From an uncultured Oscillospiraceae bacterium (GTDB taxonomy: Bacteria; Bacillota; Clostridia; Oscillospirales; Oscillospiraceae), in NCBI GenBank assembly GCA_947630645.1, contig CANRIF010000001.1, positions 1 to 64,000 on the forward strand: a stretch of DNA of 64,000 nt. Reading direction: 5' to 3'. Every line of letters starts with the position of its first letter. Position 1 is the first letter of the stretch. Shown piece after piece: positions 9,406 through 17,970 of the stretch. The notes beneath the pieces were generated by a model. That model searched no databases and had not been told where the DNA came from. It worked only from the letters and a program-made list of their open reading frames with translations. The position numbers and the translations under genes are program-made.

Positions 9406-9753
9406 ATGGAAACAATCGCAAGTATCATGGAGATGCTGATGGTGGTGTGCTTCGGTATGTCCTGGCCGCTGAATATCACCAAGGCGTGGAAGGCCAAGAC
9501 CGCCAAGGGCACGAGCCTGCTCTTCTACCTCTTCATCTGGATCGGCTACATCTTCGCCATCGTGGGCAAGTGCATCCTCATCGCCTACCACGCGCCCCAG
9601 CCCTGGTATGTGACGGTGAAGTGGTATGTGCTGTTCTTCTACGTCCTCAATACCCTGATGGTCACCGCGGGCATCCTGATCTATTTCCGCAACCGGACGC
9701 TGGACAAGTGGGCTGAGCGGAAGGCGGAAAAGGCCGAAAAGGCGAAGAAGTGA
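9406..9753 (+). CDS. small PQ-loop / SemiSWEET-like membrane protein
   Basis: 115 aa, three predicted TM segments, CFGMSWPLNITKAWKAKTAKGTSLLFY PQ-loop-like motif. Confidence 0.7.
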   Translation: METIASIMEMLMVVCFGMSWPLNITKAWKAKTAKGTSLLFYLFIWIGYIFAIVGKCILIAYHAPQPWYVTVKWYVLFFYVLNTLMVTAGILIYFRNRTLDKWAERKAEKAEKAKK

Positions 9754-9837
9754 GGGCGGCCCGGTTTTTCCGGCCGTGGGAAAAATAAGACTTGCAATTT
9801 CCGGCGTGTTGTGCTACTATACTTGAGCGAAACACGA

Positions 9838-9914
9838 CCGGGTGTGGCGAAGTTTGGTATCGCGCCTGAATGGGGTTCAGGAGGCCGCTGGTTCAAGTCC
9901 AGTCACTCGGACCA
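9838..9914 (+). tRNA. tRNA-Pro(GGG), CCA encoded
   Basis: Cloverleaf folded by eye: acceptor CCGGGTG/CACTCGG (one G-T), D stem GCGA/TCGC, anticodon stem CCTGA/TCAGG with loop ATGGGGT (anticodon GGG), T arm GCTGG-TTCAAGT-CCAGT, discriminator A, CCA. Confidence 0.93.
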
Positions 9915-9955
9915 AATATCTGGCAAGGCCAAAATGGGCCTTGCCGGATATTTAT
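9915..9955 (+). terminator. intrinsic terminator after tRNA-Pro
   Basis: AATATC-t-GGCAAGGCC-aaaatg-GGCCTTGCC-g-GATATT followed by TATTT. Confidence 0.65.
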
Positions 9956-9967
9956 TTCGTGGACGCT

Positions 9968-9986
9968 TTCAAGTCCAGTCGGTCGG
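9968..9986 (+). repeat. partial repeat of the tRNA-Pro 3' end
   Basis: TTCAAGTCCAGTC (9968-9980) exactly repeats 9892-9904 of the tRNA; the next bases (GGTCGGA vs ACTCGGA) also nearly match. Confidence 0.6.
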
Positions 9987-10001
9987 AAAGGAGCGCGTAC
10001 C

Positions 10002-10607
10002 ATGGCACTTGAAAACAAATTGGGACTGACAGACTCCGCGGCTCTGGCCCGGGAGGAGGAGCGGATCAGCAAGAAAAGGGCCGCCGAACTTTATGACAGC
10101 GGCTATCTGGATACGCTGACGCCGGGCACCTGGGCCGCCTTGGCGGAGATACACCGTTTTCTCTTTGCGGATATCTACGATTTTGCGGGGAAGATGCGCG
10201 ATGTAAACCTGGCAAAGGGAAATTTCCGCTTTGCGCCGCTCATGTATCTGGACGCCTCGCTGAAGAACATCGAGAAGATGCCCCAATCCACCTTTGACGA
10301 GATCGTGGAGAAGTATGTGGAGATGAACATCGCCCACCCGTTCCGGGAGGGGAACGGGCGCAGCGCACGCATCTGGCTGGACCTCATGTTCAAAAAAGAA
10401 CTGGGCATGGTGGTGGACTGGAGCCAGGTGGACAAGGAGGACTATCTCCTTGCCATGGAGCGCAGCCCCATCCGGGATATCGAGATCAAGCACCTATTGA
10501 AATCGGCGCTGACGGACAGGATCGACGACCGGGAGATATACATGAAAGGCATCGACCACAGCTATTATTACGAGGGCTATGCCGCCTTCAAGACGGAAGA
10601 ACTGTAA
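10002..10607 (+). CDS. fic: Fic/DOC family protein (class III-type, predicted AMPylator)
   Basis: HPFREGNGRSARIW matches HxFx(D/E)GNGRxxR; the C-terminal SYYYEG matches the (S/T)xxxE(G/N) inhibitory motif. Confidence 0.9.
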   Translation: MALENKLGLTDSAALAREEERISKKRAAELYDSGYLDTLTPGTWAALAEIHRFLFADIYDFAGKMRDVNLAKGNFRFAPLMYLDASLKNIEKMPQSTFDEIVEKYVEMNIAHPFREGNGRSARIWLDLMFKKELGMVVDWSQVDKEDYLLAMERSPIRDIEIKHLLKSALTDRIDDREIYMKGIDHSYYYEGYAAFKTEEL

Positions 10608-10632
10608 CATCTATGGTTCAAAGTAAAATATG

Positions 10633-10682
10633 ATCCCAGCGCACGGGAGAGGCAACTCCGGTACGCTGGGATCTATATTTTT
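10633..10682. terminator. bidirectional terminator-like hairpin between fic and the nagB-like gene
   Basis: ATCCCAGCG...CGCTGGGAT with T-rich tract between convergent genes. Confidence 0.55.
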
Positions 10683-10693
10683 CAGAAAAACCT

Positions 10694-11452
10694 TTACAAT
10701 AGCGATGCGCTGGCGGGGTCCAGGTACAGCGCGGCGTGGGGGTGCCGGCGGAGGATGGAGGCGGGGCACGCCTCGCTCACCGGCCCGCGGACCGTGTCCC
10801 GGACGGCCTGCGCCTTGGTGGGCGCCGGGACCACGCAAAACAGCTCCCTTCCCCTAAACAGGGCCGGCACCGTCAGCGTCAGGGCGTGGGTGGGGACCTG
10901 CTCCAGCCGGGCGAAGCAGCCGTCGTTCACCTGCTGCTGGCGGCAGACCGGGTCCAGGGCCACCCGTTTGACCAGCACCGGGTCGTTGAAATCCGCCACA
11001 GGCGGGTCGTTGAAGGCCACGTGGCCGTTCTCCCCGATACCCAAGCACACGATGTCCGCGGGATTTTCCTCCAGCAGCTCTCCATACCGGGCGCACTCCG
11101 CCCGCCAGTCCGGCGCGGAGCTGTTCAGGTAATGGACGGCCCGGAAGGGGACATGGCCGAATAGCGCAGCCCGCAGAAAATTGCCGAAGCCCTGGGGCGC
11201 GGCGGGGTCCAGGCCGCAGTATTCGTCCATGTGGAAGGCCTCTATCCGGCCGAAATCCACGCTGGCATCCGCCGCCAGCGCCGCCAGCATCTCGTTCTGG
11301 GACGGGGCGGCGGCGAAGATCATGCGGCACACCGGCTGCTCCGCCAGGGTCCGGCGGATGGCGGCGGCGATGTCCGCGGCGGCGGCCCGGCCCATGGTCT
11401 CCCGGTCCGGGTACACGCGCACCGAAAGTTCGTCCGCGAAAAACTGTCTCAT
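10694..11452 (-). CDS. divergent glucosamine-6-phosphate deaminase/isomerase family protein
   Basis: IEAFHMDEYCGL, LGIGENGHVAFNDPP, PTHALTLTVPALF; the canonical GLATGSTP loop is replaced by FAAAPSQNEML. Confidence 0.8.
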   Translation of the reverse strand: MRQFFADELSVRVYPDRETMGRAAAADIAAAIRRTLAEQPVCRMIFAAAPSQNEMLAALAADASVDFGRIEAFHMDEYCGLDPAAPQGFGNFLRAALFGHVPFRAVHYLNSSAPDWRAECARYGELLEENPADIVCLGIGENGHVAFNDPPVADFNDPVLVKRVALDPVCRQQQVNDGCFARLEQVPTHALTLTVPALFRGRELFCVVPAPTKAQAVRDTVRGPVSEACPASILRRHPHAALYLDPASASLL

Positions 11453-11463
11453 ATAACTCCCTC

Positions 11464-12639
11464 CTAGGCGCGGTAACGCACCACGCCGTCCGTCCAGACG
11501 CACCGCACATGGATGTCCTCGTCGAACAGCGTCAGGTCCGCCCGACGGCCCGGGGCCACCGTGCCGGTGACGCCGCCGCGGCCGATGATCCGGGCGGGGG
11601 TGGCGGTCATCATCTCGATGGCGTCGGGCAACGTGGCCCCCGCCAGCGTCACCATGTTGCGGACCAGCCGGTCGGCGGTACACACGGACCCGGCGAACGC
11701 CTTCCGGTCCGGCATCTTCGCCACGCCGTCCTCCACGATCACCCGCTGGCCGCTGGCGAGGCTGCCGAGGATGCTCTCCCCGGAGGTCTGGCCCGCCGCA
11801 CGCATGGCGTCCGTGACCAGGGCAAGGCGCTTGGGGCCGATGAACCGGTAGGCCATTTGCAGTAGTTCCGGCGGCAGGTGGCAGCCGTCGGCGATGATCT
11901 CGCTCGTCAGCTCTGGCAGCACATAGGCCGCCTCCACGATACCGCCCCGGCGAAAGCCGTTCAAGCGGGTGATGGTGGAGGTGGCGGAATAGAGGTGGGT
12001 GACGTGGGTGTACCCCGCCGCCACGGCCTGCCGGACCTGGTCAAAGGTGGCGTCGCTGTGGCCGATAGCGGCCGTCACGCCCCGCCGGACCAGCTCCCGC
12101 CCCATCTCCAGCGCGCCGGGCAGCTCTGGCGCCAGGGACCAGCGCAGGATGTCCGGACACATATCCAGCATCGGCAGGTACTCCTCCGGCGCCGGGTCCC
12201 GCAGCTGGGCCGGGTCCTGGGCGCCTGCCTGGGCGGGGGAGAAGTATGGCCCCTCCAGGTGCAGCCCCAGCAGCCGCGCCCCGTCGCCCGGCTCGTCCTT
12301 GCACCGATAAAACACCTCAAAGGCGCGCACCAGCTCCTCCCAGGTGGCGGACAGGGTAGTGGGCACCATGCAGGCGGTGCCGTGGCGCAGATGCAGCGCC
12401 GCGGCGGTGCGCCAGGCCTCCTCTGTGCCGTCCATGAAGTCCGCGCCCCCGCCGCCGTGCAGGTGGATGTCGATAAACCCGTGGGACAGGTACAGCCCGT
12501 CCCCCTCCAGCGCCGGAAGCCCCGGCTCGGCCTGGCCCACGGGCGCGATGGCCTCTACAAGGCCGTCCCGCAGCGCGATGTCGCAGGGGGTGATGGCGCC
12601 GTCCTGGACCAGGCGCACATTGCGTATGACCGATCTCAT
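11464..12639 (-). CDS. nagA: N-acetylglucosamine-6-phosphate deacetylase-like amidohydrolase
   Basis: GFIDIHLHGGGGADFMDGTEEA, HLEGPYFSPAQAGAQDP, AIGHSDATFDQV, THLYSATSTITRL, LVTDAMRAAG. Confidence 0.87.
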   Translation of the reverse strand: MRSVIRNVRLVQDGAITPCDIALRDGLVEAIAPVGQAEPGLPALEGDGLYLSHGFIDIHLHGGGGADFMDGTEEAWRTAAALHLRHGTACMVPTTLSATWEELVRAFEVFYRCKDEPGDGARLLGLHLEGPYFSPAQAGAQDPAQLRDPAPEEYLPMLDMCPDILRWSLAPELPGALEMGRELVRRGVTAAIGHSDATFDQVRQAVAAGYTHVTHLYSATSTITRLNGFRRGGIVEAAYVLPELTSEIIADGCHLPPELLQMAYRFIGPKRLALVTDAMRAAGQTSGESILGSLASGQRVIVEDGVAKMPDRKAFAGSVCTADRLVRNMVTLAGATLPDAIEMMTATPARIIGRGGVTGTVAPGRRADLTLFDEDIHVRCVWTDGVVRYRA

Positions 12640-13505
12640 GGCATGTCCTCCTCCGCCTGGGCCAGCAGCCGGCGCAGCGCCGTGACGCTCTCCGCGGTGG
12701 CCTCCATGCCCCCGGCGGAAAAGGCCGCCCCGCCGGGCAGGCGCATCAGCTCCTCGCTGATGGCGGCCTGCTTGCGATAGTGTGTCTCCAGGCTGAGCCA
12801 GCCGTCGTACCCGTCCCGCCGCAGGGCGCGCAGCAGGCCGGGGTAGTCCACCGCCCCGTCGCCCACCCGCACGCAGCGGGCGGCGCCATCCGCGTCCCGG
12901 ACGGCGTCCTTGATGTGGATATGGCGTATCCACGGCCGGACCGCCTCATAGCCGTCGGGCCAGGGCGTCTCGCCGCTGGGATCGTAAAGGTCGTTGCCGG
13001 GGTCGTAGATGGCCCCCGCCGCCCCGTCATCCAGCCGGGCCAGCAGCGCGGCCAGGGCGGCGTGGCTGGTGGTGTTCACGCTGGGGTCCGCCTCCAGCAG
13101 CAGCCGTTTTCTCCGGCTTTTCACCAGCGCCAGCGCCGGGGCGAACAGCGCCAGCGTCCTATCCGTCACCGCCGGGCCATCCGGTCCGGCGAAAAAGGCG
13201 AAGCCCCGGATGTTCTCGCAGTCCAGCGCGTCGGCCGCGTCGCACAGCCGGGCCAGCTTTTCCATCTCCGCGGGGGCCTGCTCCGGCCGGCACTTGAAGA
13301 AGGAACTGGCCAGGTCGCATACCGCCAGGTGCGCCTCCTCCAGCCGCCGGCGGTACTGCCGCAGCACGGGCAGGGGGATGCGGTCCACGGGCGTATCCTC
13401 CACCGAGCGCAACTCCACCCCGTCCAGCCCGTACTCCAGGGCGAAGGCGATGGCCTCGTCCAGGCTCTGGGTGGCCTCGTCGGTGATGAAGGCCAGCTTT
13501 GCCAT
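12636..13505 (-). CDS. sugar phosphate isomerase/epimerase-like TIM-barrel protein (AP_endonuc_2 family)
   Basis: DEAIAFALEYGLDGVELRSVED, YDPGNDLYD, HIHIKDAVRD, GYDGWLSLETH. Confidence 0.87.
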   Translation of the reverse strand: MAKLAFITDEATQSLDEAIAFALEYGLDGVELRSVEDTPVDRIPLPVLRQYRRRLEEAHLAVCDLASSFFKCRPEQAPAEMEKLARLCDAADALDCENIRGFAFFAGPDGPAVTDRTLALFAPALALVKSRRKRLLLEADPSVNTTSHAALAALLARLDDGAAGAIYDPGNDLYDPSGETPWPDGYEAVRPWIRHIHIKDAVRDADGAARCVRVGDGAVDYPGLLRALRRDGYDGWLSLETHYRKQAAISEELMRLPGGAAFSAGGMEATAESVTALRRLLAQAEEDMP

Positions 13506-13507
13506 GG

Positions 13508-14539
13508 TCAGAACTGCACCGGCCGCCCGGTCCGGGAGGACTGGTAAATGGCGCAGATGACCTGCACCGCCAGCGCCGCCTCCTCGGGGGGCAGCATAGG
13601 CTCCCGGCCGTCCCGCACTGCCTGGGCGATGTCCCGCAGCAGGCAGATGTGGCCGTAGATGCCGATGTCGATGGGGTTTTTCGCCCCGCCCACCACGTCG
13701 TCGCCCAGGTCCGGGCGGGGCGGGGCGCTGTCCTTGTCCACGAAGTCCCAGGCGATGATGTGCTGGTCGTCAAAGCTGACGGTGCCCTTCTCGCCGTAGA
13801 TGGTAAAGGTGCTGGAAAAGCCGGGGTAGGCGGTGGTGGCCCCCTCGATGACGCACAGCGCCCCGGACTTCATCCGCAGCAGCGCCGCGGCGGTGTCCTC
13901 CACGGGGATGGCCCGGCTCATGGTGGCGGCGTGGCCGTAGACGGTGTCCACCGGCTCGCCCAGCATCCACAGGATAAGGTCGATGCCGTGTACGCCCTGG
14001 TTCATCAGCGCGCCGCCGCCGTCCAGTTCCCAGGTGCCGCGCCAGCCGGCGCTGTCATAATAGGCCTGGTCCCGGTAGTAGTTCAGCCGGGCCTCCGCCA
14101 TACATATCCGCCCCAGCGCGCCCTTCGCCACCAGCTTTTTCAGCGCGATGGCCACCGGCATGAGCCGGCGCTGGAAGATGCACTGCATCTTGGTGCCGTT
14201 GCGGCGCACCGTCTCGGTGACCCGGGCGATCTTCTCCGGGGTGATCTCCATGGGCTTTTCGCACACCACCGCCTTGCCGGCGGCGGAGGCGTCCATGACC
14301 ACCTGGCCGTGCATCCCGCTGGGTACGCACACGCACACGATGTCCACCGCCGGGTCCGCCAGCAGATCATGATAGTCATAATAGACCTTCTTTACGCCGT
14401 GGTCCTTCGCGTACTGGTCCGCCTTCTCCCGGACCACGTCGGCGCAGGCGTAGAGGTCGCAGCCCTCGGCCTTGAGCTGTTTGAGGGCGCTGGCGTGGGT
14501 GAAGGCGATGATGCCGCACCCGATGATGCCGAAATTCAT
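13508..14539 (-). CDS. Gfo/Idh/MocA family oxidoreductase (1 of 4)
   Basis: NFGIIGCGIIAFTHASAL Rossmann, VCEKPMEITPE EKP motif, DGGGALMNQGVHGIDLILWML. Confidence 0.92.
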   Translation of the reverse strand: MNFGIIGCGIIAFTHASALKQLKAEGCDLYACADVVREKADQYAKDHGVKKVYYDYHDLLADPAVDIVCVCVPSGMHGQVVMDASAAGKAVVCEKPMEITPEKIARVTETVRRNGTKMQCIFQRRLMPVAIALKKLVAKGALGRICMAEARLNYYRDQAYYDSAGWRGTWELDGGGALMNQGVHGIDLILWMLGEPVDTVYGHAATMSRAIPVEDTAAALLRMKSGALCVIEGATTAYPGFSSTFTIYGEKGTVSFDDQHIIAWDFVDKDSAPPRPDLGDDVVGGAKNPIDIGIYGHICLLRDIAQAVRDGREPMLPPEEAALAVQVICAIYQSSRTGRPVQF

Positions 14540-15486
14540 AACGTGTCCTCCTTGACGCCGCCCGTGCCGCCGGGGATGCCGGCGTCCTGCGCTCTGGCGC
14601 CGGCCAGGAGCGTGACCTCCCCGATGGGCTGGCGGTATGTGTAAAAGTGGCTGCTGGAATAGCGTTGGCGGTACTCCACGGGGGAGACCTGCTCATGGTT
14701 CTTGAAATAGCGGCTGAAATAGTGCAGGCTCTGGAAGCCCACCATCTCCGATATCTCGCTGATGTTGTAGTTGCTGCCCAGCAGAAGCTCCTTGGCCTTG
14801 GCGATGCGGACCGAGTTGATATACTTGATGGGCGTGGTGTGCAGGGCGGTCTTGAACGCCTGGATAAGCGTGCTCTTGCTCACGTTGGCGGCCCGGGCCA
14901 GATCGTCCAGGTTGATGGGGGAGATGTAGTTCTGCTGGATGAACTGGAGTACCGGCTCCAGCTCCATGCCGCCCACAGGGCGGACGGCGGCCCGGCCGGG
15001 CGCTCTCTCCGGCGGGAGGGACCGGGGGCGGTCCTGGCCACGCAGGAGCATCACCAGCGCCAGCCCGAAATAGTGGCACACGCAGTCGTAGCTGTATGGC
15101 TCCTGCCGGGCGCTCTCCTCCAGGATGTGATCGAACAGGTCCTGGAACGCGGGAAAGTCCACCGACAGCGCCACCGGGAGTCGGGCCAGGTCCTGGATCA
15201 GCTGGCGGCCGGTGACGTTGAACTTGATGTCCATCAGCTGCGGGTTGGCCCCCTGGCCGTCCAGCAGGATGGAGTGGGGCTCATGGGGCTTGATAAGGAA
15301 AACCCCGTGTTCCCGGACGGGATAGGACTGCCCGGCCACGGTGATGCGGCCGCCGTTTTTCAGCGCCGCGACGATCTGGTAATACCCGTGGCTGTGGGGT
15401 TCGTTCTCCCAATACTGATAATACTTGCCTGACCACAACACGTCGAACTCATACACGATGGCCGCTCCCTTTCCTGACGACAGCAC
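14536..15486 (-). CDS. AraC-family transcriptional regulator (cupin sensor + AraC HTH)
   Basis: C-terminal LDDLARAANVSKSTLIQAFKTALHTTPIKYINSVRIAKAKELLLGSNYNISEISEMVGFQSLHYFSRYFKNHEQVSPVEYRQRY. Confidence 0.9.
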   Translation of the reverse strand: MLSSGKGAAIVYEFDVLWSGKYYQYWENEPHSHGYYQIVAALKNGGRITVAGQSYPVREHGVFLIKPHEPHSILLDGQGANPQLMDIKFNVTGRQLIQDLARLPVALSVDFPAFQDLFDHILEESARQEPYSYDCVCHYFGLALVMLLRGQDRPRSLPPERAPGRAAVRPVGGMELEPVLQFIQQNYISPINLDDLARAANVSKSTLIQAFKTALHTTPIKYINSVRIAKAKELLLGSNYNISEISEMVGFQSLHYFSRYFKNHEQVSPVEYRQRYSSSHFYTYRQPIGEVTLLAGARAQDAGIPGGTGGVKEDTL

Positions 15487-15717
15487 AGATTCCGTACAGT
15501 TCTCCCATTATGACCCTGTGGCTCTCCCAAAGGCGGCCGGGATGTCCCGCCGCCCCACGATGATTATAGCACTTATTTCGCAATTTGTCTCATTTATCAA
15601 AAAATTTTTCAAAATACCGAAAGTTATGTGCAAATTGCAAAAAATAACGGCTAAAGATTTTGCGGCCTGGATGTGTTATAGTAATACTGCAACCAATTTG
15701 TCTGCGAGGTGACGCCC

Positions 15718-16701
15718 ATGAAGATCGCTATGCTGCTGGATCAGATCGTCTGGCCCCAGGTCATCAATCCACGGACCGCGGCGCGTTTTGCCGCGCTGGG
15801 GGAGCTGGCCCGCAACGAGACGCGGGAAAACGGCCGGGACAACGCCCGGCGCCTGCTGGCCGGCGCGGACTTTGCCGTGACCAGCTGGGGATGTCCCGCC
15901 TTTGACAGCCAGCTTTTGGACGCCGCCCCGGACCTGAAGCTGGTGGTCCACGCCGCGGGCAGCGTCAAGAGCATCGTCACGGACGAACTCTATGACCGGG
16001 GCGTGCGGGTGGTCTCCGCCGCCCAGGTGCTTAGCACCGGCGTGTCCGAGACGGCCCTGGGCCTGACCATCGCCGCGGCCAAGAACATATTCGCCCTCAA
16101 CGCCGAGACTCACAGCGGCGGCTGGTCCCACGCCGGCGTCACCGAGATGTACGACATCACCATCGGCATCGTGGGCTTCGGCCTGGCGGGCCGGCACTAC
16201 GCGGAGCTTCTGCAAAGCTTCGACGTGGAGGTGATCGCCTCCGACCCGATGGTCTCCGCGGAGAGCATGGCCGCCTGCGGGGTGAAAAAGGTCAGCCAGG
16301 AGGAGGTGTTCTCCCGCAGCCACATCGTCAGCATCCACGCGCCGGAACTGCCCAGCACCTACCACATGGTCAACGCCGCCGTGCTGGCCTCCATGCGGGA
16401 CGGCGCCATCCTTATCAACACCGCCCGGGGCAGCCTTGTGGACGAGGCGGCTCTGGCGGAGGCGCTGGCCGCGGGTAAGCTAAAGTGCGCCTGCCTGGAC
16501 GTGACGGACCCGGAGCCGCCCGCGCCGGACAGCCCCCTGCGGCGGCTGCCGAACTGCATCCTGACCCCCCATCTGGCGGGCCAGGCGGGCAACGGCCTGC
16601 AGCGGCTGGGCGACCACTGCTTCGCCCAGATCTGTCACTATATCGACGGCGCGCCCCTGCAAGGCGAGGTGACCCGGGATATGCTGGCTACCATGGCATG
16701 A
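15718..16701 (+). CDS. D-2-hydroxyacid dehydrogenase (PGDH-like, NAD-binding)
   Basis: IGIVGFGLAGRHYAELLQSF, INTARGSLVDEAAL, LTPHLAGQAGNG. Confidence 0.9.
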   Translation: MKIAMLLDQIVWPQVINPRTAARFAALGELARNETRENGRDNARRLLAGADFAVTSWGCPAFDSQLLDAAPDLKLVVHAAGSVKSIVTDELYDRGVRVVSAAQVLSTGVSETALGLTIAAAKNIFALNAETHSGGWSHAGVTEMYDITIGIVGFGLAGRHYAELLQSFDVEVIASDPMVSAESMAACGVKKVSQEEVFSRSHIVSIHAPELPSTYHMVNAAVLASMRDGAILINTARGSLVDEAALAEALAAGKLKCACLDVTDPEPPAPDSPLRRLPNCILTPHLAGQAGNGLQRLGDHCFAQICHYIDGAPLQGEVTRDMLATMA

Positions 16702-17969
16702 GCGCGCCGGTCATCACCAAGACCTCCCTGGCCTGGGAGCCGCAGCCCCTCCGGGGCGCCTTCGGCTTCAAGGGCGGGAGCCTGACGGAGCTGTGGCAGG
16801 TGCGCTGTTTCCTGGCCACGGACAGCGGCCTGGCCGCGTCGGGCCGGAGCGTGCAGAGCGTGCTGTGGAGCGACGGGGCGGTGTTCGCCCGCTGGGGCGA
16901 GCGGGCCGGCAACGAGCGGATGCTGGCCCTGACCCGGTACGCCCTGGAATTGCTGGAGGGGATGGCGCTGTCGCCGCCGCCGGAGATGCTCCAGGTTCTG
17001 TTGCCGGCTGTGCTGGAGCGGGGCCGGGCCTTGACGGAGGCGGACGGGCTGCGGGCCACCTTCGCCCTCAACGCCCTCACCGGGATCGACTGGGCGCTGT
17101 GGAAGCTGTGGCGGCTGCACACCGGCTGCCCGGGATTCGACGCTCTCACCGCCCCTTACCGCGCCGCTGCGCCCATCCACGCGCCGGCGCTGGGCGTCAT
17201 CCCCCTGTTGAGTTACGACACGCCGGAGGAGCAGATCCTCTCCCTGGCGGAGCAGGGGTGTTTTCTTTTCAAGATCAAGATCGGCGCGGACCCGGACGGC
17301 CGGGGCGACCGGGAGCAGATGCTCCGCTGGGACGCCGGGCGCCTGGCGCAGATCCACCGGCTCTTGCAGGACCGTGACACCCCCTGGACGGACTGCGGCC
17401 ATCCGGTGTACTACCTGGACGCCAACGGCCGCTATGACACGGCGGAGCGGGTGGAGCGGCTGCTGGACGCCGCGGACCGGATGGGCGCGCTGGAGCGGAT
17501 CGTGCTGCTGGAGGAGCCGTTCCCGGAGGACGCCCCCCAGGACGTGCGCCGCCTGCCGGTGGCCGTGGCAGGGGACGAGAGCGCCCACTCGGCGGCCGAC
17601 GCGGCCCGGCTCATGGACCGGTACGGCTACCGGGTCATGGCTCTCAAGCCCATCGCCAAGACCGTCTCCGTGTCCCTGGAGGTGCTGCAAGCGGCCCAGG
17701 AGCGGGGCGCGGCTTGCTTCTGCGCGGACCTGACGGTCCACCCGGCCATGGCGGAACTTTCCAAACGCTTCGCCGCCGGCCTGGCCCCGCTGCCGGGGCT
17801 GCGGGTGGGGGTGTTCGAGACAAATGGGGCGCAGAATTATGTAAACTGGAAGGCCATGCGCCGCCAGAGTCCCGCCTGGGGCAGGCCGTGGGAGGAGCCA
17901 CGGGACGGGCTGTACCGGCTGGACGGGGAGTACTATCGGACGGACGGAGAGATCTGGACGGAGGAATGA
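16698..17969 (+). CDS. enolase-superfamily (mandelate racemase/muconate lactonizing-type) enzyme
   Basis: FLFKIKIGAD KxK motif, YYLDANGRYD, VLLEEPFPED, AGDESAHSA, MALKPIAKT. ATG overlaps the upstream TGA. Confidence 0.82.
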   Translation: MSAPVITKTSLAWEPQPLRGAFGFKGGSLTELWQVRCFLATDSGLAASGRSVQSVLWSDGAVFARWGERAGNERMLALTRYALELLEGMALSPPPEMLQVLLPAVLERGRALTEADGLRATFALNALTGIDWALWKLWRLHTGCPGFDALTAPYRAAAPIHAPALGVIPLLSYDTPEEQILSLAEQGCFLFKIKIGADPDGRGDREQMLRWDAGRLAQIHRLLQDRDTPWTDCGHPVYYLDANGRYDTAERVERLLDAADRMGALERIVLLEEPFPEDAPQDVRRLPVAVAGDESAHSAADAARLMDRYGYRVMALKPIAKTVSVSLEVLQAAQERGAACFCADLTVHPAMAELSKRFAAGLAPLPGLRVGVFETNGAQNYVNWKAMRRQSPAWGRPWEEPRDGLYRLDGEYYRTDGEIWTEE

Positions 17970-17970
17970 G

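Noticed and set aside
9838-10607. fic as cargo of an integrated element
   Set aside because: No integrase, excisionase or distal att site seen; only a 13-bp partial tRNA repeat supports it, so kept only as a low-interest note.
15588-15660. TGCAAATTGCA-like palindromes upstream of the 15718 gene as extra LacI sites
   Set aside because: Lacks the central CG and differs from TGCAATCGTTTGCAA; the region is simply AT-rich and lies by an AraC regulator.
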